A stretch of 64,000 nt of DNA from Phytophthora colocasiae (lineage: Eukaryota; Oomycota; Peronosporomycetes; Peronosporales; Peronosporaceae): positions 1,550,001-1,614,000 of the forward strand of contig JAGKQI010000045.1 in NCBI GenBank assembly GCA_018806915.1, given 5' to 3'. Under the pieces are notes generated by a model. It searched no databases and had not been told where the DNA came from. It saw only the letters and a list, made by a program, of their open reading frames with translations. Position 1 is the stretch's first letter. The number at the start of each line of letters is the position of its first letter. Positions 55,893 to 64,000 of this stretch are shown here, in pieces. A program made the translations under genes and the position numbers.

Positions 55893-58800
55893 CTCGCAAA
55901 GTGTACGCGTCAGGGCCGAAGCAATCCACTGTGACGGTGACTGGGCCCCCAGTTGGAAATTGCTCTACTGTTTACGTCCCTAAGAGAGCAACAAGGTATC
56001 CAAAGCGCATATTCTTGAAGTCGTGGCAGCAATTCTGCCGGCGAACATTTGCACCAGTTGAGAAGGTATACAAACGTTTATCGTGGACAACTCGGCAGAC
56101 AATTCGTGTGGGAATTAGTCTCTACGCGTTGGTATACATTTTCCTCTCGGTTCCGTTCCGACTAGCGTTTTATTACAATCCGTACGGGAAACATGAGGCC
56201 ACTCACGTTCATCATTGGACTGCAGAGCTTACGGTGTTTGCAGTATTGGACGCTGTGGCAGACTTGATCGGGGCTATCGAGTTTCTTCGCTTCTACCGAA
56301 TGCAAAGAGGCCTGATATCAAGATTTATGAGCTTTGATCCCAGAGTTCTATCGCGAGCTGACTTCCAAGTTAATAGAATGCTGGTGCGTGGGTCTTCATT
56401 CAACAATCTACAGAGAGGAAAGACCAAGTGGACACTGGCGTCCATTGGGAAAGCAGCCACAGAACCAGGAAACAGTGCAGACGACTCCATTTCGCAACGA
56501 AATTTTGTCAGGGAGCGGAAGGCACAGTTTGCGCTCGAAATCATTGCGTTGGTGCCGGTGGAGATCATTCCTTACGCTTCAGGAACGTTCAATTCTTTGC
56601 ATCTGGTTCGGATCACCAAGTTATGCCGGCTTTATCGTCTTCAGCAATGTGTGGAACGAATCGCTAAGATCTACTCGGATCGGACTTGGATTCAGCACAT
56701 TTCCTCCACCGGTATCGACAGCTTGGTACGGAACATTGGACTCTGTGCAGGTCTGTGTCACTGGGTTGCTTGCGGATATATGATGATCGCTCATGCACAA
56801 TGTGGAATTTCCCTCGAAGCCTGTGATGAACGGATAGAAACTAGCTGGGTCGTGAGAGATCGCCTTTTCGGCGCAACGGTGACTCGGAAGTACTGCCGGA
56901 CGTTGTATTGGGCGTCTCGAATGCTCGTGTTGCTTGGTTATGATGACGTTACACCCGTTTCAGATGCGGAGACGGTGTACGCAGTACTCGTGAACGTCTT
57001 GGGGGCGCTTTTCGGGTCATCACTTTTGGCCACTTTCCTCTTCATTTTTCGCTTTCGGAACGCTCGATACGCAGCGTTTGCCACGCATATCGACAACGCG
57101 CGAGAGTATATGAAGTCGCAGAACATTCCTCGTGCTTTAAGACGGCAAGTGATCTCGTATTTCAATTACTCGTGGAATACCCACCACAGTTTGGACAGCG
57201 AGGAGGCGTTGCACTTGATGCCGAAACATTTGCAATCCAAAGTTGTATCAACCTTGAAGGCTAGTCGTATTAAACAAGTCTGCTTCCTTGTGAAGGAAAG
57301 CGTCGAGTTCATTAACCTCCTTGCAGCTGCACTGGCGCGGCGCGTTTACTCCCCCATGGACCAAATTATCGAGCCCAAGTTTAACGCGCAAATGTTCTTC
57401 GTAATTCGGGGTAGAGTGGCACTTTCGGCTTTCAATGGCTCAAATCCGAAGGAGTGCCACACTGGAGACTTTTTTGCAGATACCTGTTTACTTTTCCCAG
57501 AGAAGTTCGAAGAGAAAGCGATCGCCAAGACTTTCTGCGAGCTCTACGTGTTGGCGAAAGCCAAATTTGACGATACGGTGAGTGACTTTTACCGTGAGAC
57601 TGCACCGGAAGTAAGAGCTCGAATGGCTGAGATCCACGAGAAGCATACAATTCAACTGCGCAAAACCAAGAAACTACTGGGAATGCGAGCTCGAGGTGCA
57701 AGCGGAAATGGAGCATCGTTCGGGGGGAGCCCTCACAGTCTCGCGACTGATACTTTGACGCATTTGCATCATAAAGCGGGCTGGAGGTTCCCTGGTTCCT
57801 CCTTCCGGGTATATTGGGATGCAGCACGGTTGTTCGCTACCATTTACGTCGCCTTTGAGGTTCCGTATTACTCTGTTTTCGTCTCCATGACCGAAGACCA
57901 GCGTATGTTTGGGGAGCAGCCTGTAATGGGGCTTCGGTACACCACCACACTGCTTGTTGAGGTTCTTTTTGGGGTTCATATCATCCTACGCTCGCGTTTT
58001 CTGGTGCATTTAGATCCTATCGTGATGCTAACGGTAGACGACCCGGAGCTGATCTTTGCTGCGTACAAGGCCCATGGATTTTTCCCGGATCTTATCGCAT
58101 GGTTACCTATTGGAATTATTTTAGAATCACTGGCAACAGCCTACGGACAACAATACGCATCAATTGCTCGCCTACTGCGTCTGCTGCGACTACGGGAGGT
58201 CCCTGAATTACTCTGGAATGTCTGTGACTACTACAGTGTGAGCTCGAAAGCCCACCTTGTGATTTCTTTGATCCTTGGAGTAACGTTCATGCTGCACGTG
58301 GTGGGCTGTGTGTGGTTTGAAATGGCGTGGATACCACACGGAGAAACGTTGGATGCTGCTAAGGAAAGTACCATGCTCACAATGACTCGAGGCGAATGTT
58401 TACACCAGGCTACACTGTTTGGCAATTGTTCCTGGGTTATGTTTGACTGCTACGCGAATATTGGCGAAGCTTTCCCAGCAGAAGATCCTGAATCGATGTA
58501 TAAAGCTTCTTTTGCGTACATGCGGTCAGTGTATTGGGCCATTGTGACTCTCACAGCAGTGGGTTATGGTGATATTGCAGCATACTCCACAGCAGAGAGT
58601 GTCTTTGCCGCTTTCTGGATCTTCATCGGTGGGATTATTAATTTCGGAGTTGTGGGTGCAATGTCAAGCACTATTTCGAATGCTATGGCCCCACATCACC
58701 ATCATATTGAAAAACTCAATGCTCTGAACAGTATTCTTGAGCGTATGGATATCTCCGAGAAGCTGAGCACTGAGATCCGACGCTTTTACCACCACGAATT

Positions 58801-61800
58801 CACCGAACGCAAGAGAGCTTATGAATCTCAATTACTATCGCATTTACCAGACCATCTTTGCTACGAGATCTCGTCCATGCTGCACTCTGAAGCTGTGAAG
58901 AGTGTGGCACTCTTTGATTCCGCTAGTATCGAATTTCTCAAGGAAGTTACGGGGAAATTCCGTCACCGAACATACCAGAATGGGGATACTATTTGTCTTG
59001 AAGGGAATATCTGTCGCGAGTTCCTAGTACTTTTGCACGGCAGTAAAGTGAACGTCTTCTTTCGGTCGAGGAAAGTTCCCATTCGTGCTCTTCAAGAAGG
59101 GGACTGCTACGGGGTTAATTCGTTCTTGCTACGGCGTCCACACTCAGCAACGCTCTCAGCAGCCTCGCTTGTTCACGCTTCGGTAATGACTCGAGAACAA
59201 TTCGACGTCATTCAACGGAAGTTTGAAGACGATTTACGTGACATGAAAGAGGAAGCACAAACACTTTGGATCGAGCAGCAGCGGAATATGAAGCGGATCG
59301 TACATAATCTTGAAAGGCTGAAACTACAGCCGCACATGATGTCAACTGCAACGCTATTTTATCAAGGAGATACCTCTGTGAATGCAATTAGCGCTGGAAA
59401 GGAGGCTAAAGTGGAGCGAGATGTTCACGCAACCCGTAACAGGATCGAGAGCCTATGGCATGCAGTTATCACGTCCTGGAACGTGTATAACGCTGTGTTC
59501 GTGATCTTACGGATCTGTTTCCACTCCCACTTACACTATTCCAACACCAGTATTTGGGTGACTGACCTCTGTTGTGACGCATGCTTTGCGGCAGATATTT
59601 ATCTGCGGTTATTTTATTTCGGATGCCCTGAAGCTGGTGTGGACAACTTAGTAAACCGACTGGAGATGGACAGACAATTCCTTCGCAGCTCAGCATTTAG
59701 ATGGAATATTGTGGCATCCGTGCCGATCTACATCCCGTACTCAAGTGGTTCAATGGCTACAAGTTTAGCGCGATTACCAAGATTAATCCGGTGTCTCGAT
59801 CTTGTGGCGTACTTGGATGACGTGATTGTGCAGATTCAGCAGCGTTTTGCGTCGCATAACGTTTATGCTTATCTGAGTCCTGCTAAATTGATGATTATTC
59901 TCGCATTGGCGGCGCATTACGTGGGTTGCATCTTTTTCCTCATTTCGGAGAACGAGTGCCACCATGTGGAGCGCTGCTGGATGGAACATGATCACATGCT
60001 ACACCAGTATCATCATTCTGTGCCAATGTTATACGCAAAAACGTTTTATTGGGCAATTACGACGCTTTTACTCGTTGGTTCTCGTGAAATTGTTCCGAGG
60101 GATACGGCAGGGACATTATGGACGAGCTTCACGTGTTTGTGCTGTACATTCATCATCGGCCACATTGTTGGAGAGATTTCGGAATTAATTCTCGAGCTCG
60201 GAAAGGAAACAAAACAGTATAAAGCTCGGATTGCCAGCTTTGACAGCTTTGCAAAGGAACATGAGCTGCCTGAAGGGTTGCGCAAACGTGTCGTCTTCTT
60301 CTTCCGCCTCCAGTTTGAGCATACCAAAGGCTTGGATATGCATCATACGACCCACGATTTATCCGCCAATCTTCAGCTTAAATTCATGCTGGAAATTTAC
60401 GGCCACTCGATCGCGTTAATGCCGATCAGCCGCTTCCTGACATCTTCGCAAGTAAACAACCTCGCGTTGCGTCTCAAATCGGAGTTGTTTATCCCCGGAG
60501 ATAATATCCTAGTGGAAGGGACCTTCGGGAGTCGGTTGTGCATCCTACGCAAAGGCCTGGGTGCTGTCTTTTGGTCCAGCTCAGTAACGAACGTTACAGT
60601 CTTGATGGAGGGGGCGTTGTTCGGCGAAGTGGCTTTCTTTCTCTCTGGTCAGCGAAGACTCGCCACTGTGCGAGCCACCACATCGTGCGAAGTGCTCTAC
60701 GTCATTAAACATGACTGGCAGGAGCTGTGGACGACTACGGGTGATCTCTCGGATACGCAGGTGCAGAAGCACGCACTGCATGCGATTTTGGATTGGGTCC
60801 ATGTTCGATTGTACAGGTATCAGAGATCCTGTCTGCGTATTGCGAATAAAGCTAAACGGTTGCTAGCTGCACGTCATCATGCCCCAACCAGTCTCCACGC
60901 GACAGCAGCAGCCGCTACGGGTACACTCCGGGCGAAAACAAGACTTTCCGCCGTATTATTGAGCCACCACGACCCCAGCAACCCCCATCTGACATCTTTC
61001 CATGCGCCGCCAAAGCCAGTGTTGACTAAGCGCCTCTCGATATCATCGGAAATGCAGCTCCTTGAGCGGAAAACGAGGTATATTCAGGCCAAAACCGAAA
61101 AATGCGCTAAGAAATTTCACCCAGCTATTGAGGCCATGCAAGCCCATCGACGGTCGACCTCCATCATGTCCGGAAGGAGTCTACGATCCAGTGTCACTCA
61201 CTCGAGTAAGGGAAGCACAGCGAGTGGAATGTATCGCAGCACGATTGGAGACCCTGTGGCCCCACTTTCTCACAGTAACAGCGCGTCAGGGACGGATATC
61301 CGCATGCTGCAGTTTATGGTGGACATCAGTCCGATTAATAAGCTTGTGCGTGAATGTCTTTCTGATGAGCATCTTCGAGCAGTGGAGAATGAATGTTGGA
61401 CGCGGTTCAAACTACTGTCATCATCACAGTATATTGTGAATAGATTGTTGGAGGAGTTGGCGCCGAAGGAGTCGACGTTCATGCGCATGGGGATTTCTGG
61501 CGCAGCAGAGCAGCGGACTCAGATCAAGATCAATCCTACTCGAGGCAAACTGGTTCGGACTCGATCGTTTCGATATGATGATGTTACTCATAGGAAACAA
61601 AGAGTACACAGCCTCGCACTGGAAGCCTCACCCAGTAAACAATTGAGCGGACCCAATACGGCGAAGAAGTGGAAAGCTGCTGCTATGGCTGCCTCCCCGA
61701 ATCTAGGCTCCATACTGTCGAAAGAAAACGGAGGGATGCGTAATCGACGGTTTTCTACTGCTGCAATTGCACCTCAAGCCCCATTTAAACGAGTTGCACC

Positions 61801-64000
61801 CCCCAAATCGGAGCAAGCGGCTCGGTTAACGCGTATGCTACGTTGCCGCTCTCTCCCTCAATTCGACCGAAAATTCTTCGACCAAATCCGAGAAGAAGAT
61901 GGCCAGTTGTCTATGAACACGTCGCAATCTGGAATCGACTTTGAAATTCTACAGCGGTGTCAACGGCCGGAGTATTCGACACACCTCACGCTGTTTCATC
62001 AATATCGAACCTGGAAAGACCAACGACGATCTGTAGTTGTACCAGACCCATCGAAGAAGGCTTGGTCTCCTTCAACACGTGAGCCTGGAGCTGGAATAGA
62101 TCATCGATCCACCATTGTAGGTTCGAGGCTGCAGCTCTCCAGCCAGCAAGCGCTTCATGCCGCTAGAATTGAGCTTCAAGCCAAGGAATTTATCAAGATG
62201 GTCAAGCAGATGGGCAAAGGTTGGGACGTTATTATGCTGTTGGTGGCTACTTATCACTTGATAGTTACGCCGTTCAAAGTGTGTTTCTCCCACGATCTCT
62301 CTAAGATGTCGAGCGAGTCATTGCATGGCTGGTCGGGGTTTGAGATCTTCTTGGATTGTTTGTGTGTCTTTGACGTGGTGTATAAAATTCGTAATAGCTC
62401 GACGGCTCACGAAGGAGGGATCACAACTACTGCAAACACTCGTCGTCGACGTGGTTTTCGTGATGCATTATTGAATCCAGTGATACGGACGGATATTTTC
62501 GCGATGCTCCCGCTCGAGCTCCTCTTACTATCAGGGAATATTCGCGTTCCCTTGCCATATGCTTCAGGCCACGGAGAAGTGGAGATATCATGGTGGACAA
62601 CTTGCTGGCTATTACGGATGAACCGGATGTTTCTAGTCGGTCGAATCGAGCCGTTGTCGGAGCAGCTCTTCCAGTTTATTATCTACGACCGGAAAATACA
62701 GGTTAACGAGGCGTTTCTCTATTTTGTAAGAGGATTGCTGTCGTGGCTTACGATGGGTCACTTGCTCGCCTGCATTTGGTTTCTGACGAGCGATCTGGGT
62801 TTTTATCACTACGGAACATCCTGGCTTTCTACTTCTGGAATGCTTACGTTTATTGGCGAAATCCCTGAAGTTGAAGAACATGGGAGACGACTGAATCAAG
62901 TGCTCTCGGGCTTCTCATTAGAAGTGATTTGTCTCGATCGGAAGTATCTCCGCTCTCTTCTCTTTTCTCTGGAATGCATCTCCACTTTATTTTCTGGGGA
63001 TATTCTCTCTATGAATCCAGCGGAGCTCTTGGCAGAGATTGCGATTACATTGTGGAGTATTTACATCTACGGAGCGCTAGTAGGCGCTCAAGGAGAGCTG
63101 CTAGATTCTCGTGCGAAGCGAGAGGCTGCGTTCGAACAAACATTGGGAGAATTACAGCATTATTTAGTCCAAAACGATGTTCCTAAAGGGATCAAGCGCC
63201 AGGTTAAAGCCTACTATGCACGATTGTGGCGAAGACGAAAGGGTGAAGCTGAATTCGCCGCCGTTGAAAAGGTCTCTCGAGCTTTGTATGAAGATGTGGT
63301 GTTATCGACAGCACGTAATTTTGCCATACAGGTCAAAGTGTTTCAAGCTCTCGATGAGCAGTTTCTACGTGCTTTACTGGTGTGTTTGGAGTATGTGGTG
63401 TGCTCCGAAAACGAGGAAGTCTTTGTAGTAGGTGACATGGATCGCAATATGTATTTTATCGCACATGGTCGAGTCTCCGTTCGATGGGGCTCCAGTGAGT
63501 CAATACGGGAAAGAGGAGAGTTCTTCGGGGAACTGGCGTTGCTTTATGGTATCCCCAGACTGGAAACTTGTGTGGCAATTAGTGTGGCGGAGCTGTATCG
63601 GCTAGACCACGAGCCGTACGAGAAATTACTTCGTGAATTCCCAGAGTATCGAGCACGTAACAAATTGGCCTGGACTACTCAGCCTTCTGGGTCCATTCGA
63701 GACCGTTCCATCATGGAAGAAGCTTTACGTTGTTTCCGACAATTCTCTCCTCTTGGCGTGGCTGCCAATGGTAAAACGCAAGGACCGACATCACTGAATA
63801 TCAGTACGTTAGTGAGCATAGCTGAACGAGTGGATGCCCAACTGCCGCACTCGTACATTTACCGCTCTGCGATGGAGTTGCTGTCGAGACTGAGCAAAGT
63901 GGACCCATTAGAAGCTAAGGACCTCTTTCTTAAAAGTCGAGACGGGGCACGAAAACAACTCAAAGCAGCGTTGGGAGTTGTCACAGCACGAGAAGACCCG
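55889..64000 (+). CDS. Four-repeat cyclic-nucleotide-gated channel-like protein (partial, more than 2704 aa)
   Basis: One frame from ATG 55889 stays open to the window end (2704 codons). Four times it encodes a six-TM voltage-channel-like unit plus a cyclic-nucleotide-binding domain (CNBD). Repeat 1: S1 near 67, pore at 345-353 (LVLLGYDD), CNBD about 477-567, degenerate. Repeat 2: S1 near 640, S4-like RLLRLLRLREV, filter TAVGYGD at about 889-895, CNBD about 1010-1114. Repeat 3: S1 near 1190, pore TTLLLVGSRE at 1391-1400, CNBD about 1524-1610 with LFGEVAFFLSGQRRLATVRA. A long linker spans about 1640-2100. Repeat 4: S1 near 2110, pore STLFSGD at 2365-2371, CNBD about 2490-2570 with FFGELALLYGIPRLETCVA. 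Only repeat 2 has the K+ filter; CNBDs 3 and 4 keep the FGE(V/L)A...R phosphate-binding signature. The plan resembles the single-chain CNGK channel of sea-urchin sperm. No introns seen. Confidence 0.88.
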   Translation, partial: MTRKVYASGPKQSTVTVTGPPVGNCSTVYVPKRATRYPKRIFLKSWQQFCRRTFAPVEKVYKRLSWTTRQTIRVGISLYALVYIFLSVPFRLAFYYNPYGKHEATHVHHWTAELTVFAVLDAVADLIGAIEFLRFYRMQRGLISRFMSFDPRVLSRADFQVNRMLVRGSSFNNLQRGKTKWTLASIGKAATEPGNSADDSISQRNFVRERKAQFALEIIALVPVEIIPYASGTFNSLHLVRITKLCRLYRLQQCVERIAKIYSDRTWIQHISSTGIDSLVRNIGLCAGLCHWVACGYMMIAHAQCGISLEACDERIETSWVVRDRLFGATVTRKYCRTLYWASRMLVLLGYDDVTPVSDAETVYAVLVNVLGALFGSSLLATFLFIFRFRNARYAAFATHIDNAREYMKSQNIPRALRRQVISYFNYSWNTHHSLDSEEALHLMPKHLQSKVVSTLKASRIKQVCFLVKESVEFINLLAAALARRVYSPMDQIIEPKFNAQMFFVIRGRVALSAFNGSNPKECHTGDFFADTCLLFPEKFEEKAIAKTFCELYVLAKAKFDDTVSDFYRETAPEVRARMAEIHEKHTIQLRKTKKLLGMRARGASGNGASFGGSPHSLATDTLTHLHHKAGWRFPGSSFRVYWDAARLFATIYVAFEVPYYSVFVSMTEDQRMFGEQPVMGLRYTTTLLVEVLFGVHIILRSRFLVHLDPIVMLTVDDPELIFAAYKAHGFFPDLIAWLPIGIILESLATAYGQQYASIARLLRLLRLREVPELLWNVCDYYSVSSKAHLVISLILGVTFMLHVVGCVWFEMAWIPHGETLDAAKESTMLTMTRGECLHQATLFGNCSWVMFDCYANIGEAFPAEDPESMYKASFAYMRSVYWAIVTLTAVGYGDIAAYSTAESVFAAFWIFIGGIINFGVVGAMSSTISNAMAPHHHHIEKLNALNSILERMDISEKLSTEIRRFYHHEFTERKRAYESQLLSHLPDHLCYEISSMLHSEAVKSVALFDSASIEFLKEVTGKFRHRTYQNGDTICLEGNICREFLVLLHGSKVNVFFRSRKVPIRALQEGDCYGVNSFLLRRPHSATLSAASLVHASVMTREQFDVIQRKFEDDLRDMKEEAQTLWIEQQRNMKRIVHNLERLKLQPHMMSTATLFYQGDTSVNAISAGKEAKVERDVHATRNRIESLWHAVITSWNVYNAVFVILRICFHSHLHYSNTSIWVTDLCCDACFAADIYLRLFYFGCPEAGVDNLVNRLEMDRQFLRSSAFRWNIVASVPIYIPYSSGSMATSLARLPRLIRCLDLVAYLDDVIVQIQQRFASHNVYAYLSPAKLMIILALAAHYVGCIFFLISENECHHVERCWMEHDHMLHQYHHSVPMLYAKTFYWAITTLLLVGSREIVPRDTAGTLWTSFTCLCCTFIIGHIVGEISELILELGKETKQYKARIASFDSFAKEHELPEGLRKRVVFFFRLQFEHTKGLDMHHTTHDLSANLQLKFMLEIYGHSIALMPISRFLTSSQVNNLALRLKSELFIPGDNILVEGTFGSRLCILRKGLGAVFWSSSVTNVTVLMEGALFGEVAFFLSGQRRLATVRATTSCEVLYVIKHDWQELWTTTGDLSDTQVQKHALHAILDWVHVRLYRYQRSCLRIANKAKRLLAARHHAPTSLHATAAAATGTLRAKTRLSAVLLSHHDPSNPHLTSFHAPPKPVLTKRLSISSEMQLLERKTRYIQAKTEKCAKKFHPAIEAMQAHRRSTSIMSGRSLRSSVTHSSKGSTASGMYRSTIGDPVAPLSHSNSASGTDIRMLQFMVDISPINKLVRECLSDEHLRAVENECWTRFKLLSSSQYIVNRLLEELAPKESTFMRMGISGAAEQRTQIKINPTRGKLVRTRSFRYDDVTHRKQRVHSLALEASPSKQLSGPNTAKKWKAAAMAASPNLGSILSKENGGMRNRRFSTAAIAPQAPFKRVAPPKSEQAARLTRMLRCRSLPQFDRKFFDQIREEDGQLSMNTSQSGIDFEILQRCQRPEYSTHLTLFHQYRTWKDQRRSVVVPDPSKKAWSPSTREPGAGIDHRSTIVGSRLQLSSQQALHAARIELQAKEFIKMVKQMGKGWDVIMLLVATYHLIVTPFKVCFSHDLSKMSSESLHGWSGFEIFLDCLCVFDVVYKIRNSSTAHEGGITTTANTRRRRGFRDALLNPVIRTDIFAMLPLELLLLSGNIRVPLPYASGHGEVEISWWTTCWLLRMNRMFLVGRIEPLSEQLFQFIIYDRKIQVNEAFLYFVRGLLSWLTMGHLLACIWFLTSDLGFYHYGTSWLSTSGMLTFIGEIPEVEEHGRRLNQVLSGFSLEVICLDRKYLRSLLFSLECISTLFSGDILSMNPAELLAEIAITLWSIYIYGALVGAQGELLDSRAKREAAFEQTLGELQHYLVQNDVPKGIKRQVKAYYARLWRRRKGEAEFAAVEKVSRALYEDVVLSTARNFAIQVKVFQALDEQFLRALLVCLEYVVCSENEEVFVVGDMDRNMYFIAHGRVSVRWGSSESIRERGEFFGELALLYGIPRLETCVAISVAELYRLDHEPYEKLLREFPEYRARNKLAWTTQPSGSIRDRSIMEEALRCFRQFSPLGVAANGKTQGPTSLNISTLVSIAERVDAQLPHSYIYRSAMELLSRLSKVDPLEAKDLFLKSRDGARKQLKAALGVVTAREDP

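Overview
The window looks like nuclear DNA of an oomycete, most likely a Peronosporales (Phytophthora-like) genome. The intact genes are nearly intronless and closely spaced. Several have an oomycete-type initiator (TCATTCY) just upstream of the start codon. The repeats belong to families typical of oomycetes: oomycete-clade Gypsy, Cryptons, piggyBac, hAT, MULE and Merlin. I infer the organism from these traits; nothing names the species.

Layout. 1-9941 is a gene-rich left flank: a broken copy (B1) and an intact copy (A1) of a large membrane-protein family, divergently arranged, then a tandem pair of EF-hand/p25-like proteins whose second copy has a premature stop. 9942-38400 is a transposon mosaic. 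It holds a dead Crypton, a hAT remnant, a second Crypton split by a MULE (with a MITE in one of its introns) and by a TTAA-flanked piggyBac, a Merlin element, a hAT split by another piggyBac, and a Gypsy fragment split by a second hAT that carries pieces of a protein kinase and of a sulfatase-like gene. Target-site duplications (TSDs) define several of these insertions, so their nesting order can be read directly. 38580-64000 is a gene-rich right flank: an intact A2/B2 pair, mirror image of the left pair, then a ferlin, an IQ-motif inositol polyphosphate 5-phosphatase, a coiled-coil protein, a small methyltransferase on the minus strand and a very large ion-channel gene that runs off the window.

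Function. The right-flank genes suggest membrane traffic and signalling (C2-domain membrane protein, phosphoinositide phosphatase, cyclic-nucleotide-gated channel), but this is only a neighbourhood and not evidence of one pathway. The channel is the most unusual gene: four complete 6-TM plus cyclic-nucleotide-binding repeats in one chain, with a canonical K+ filter (GYGD) in only one repeat. No rRNA, tRNA, CRISPR array or RXLR effector gene was recognised.
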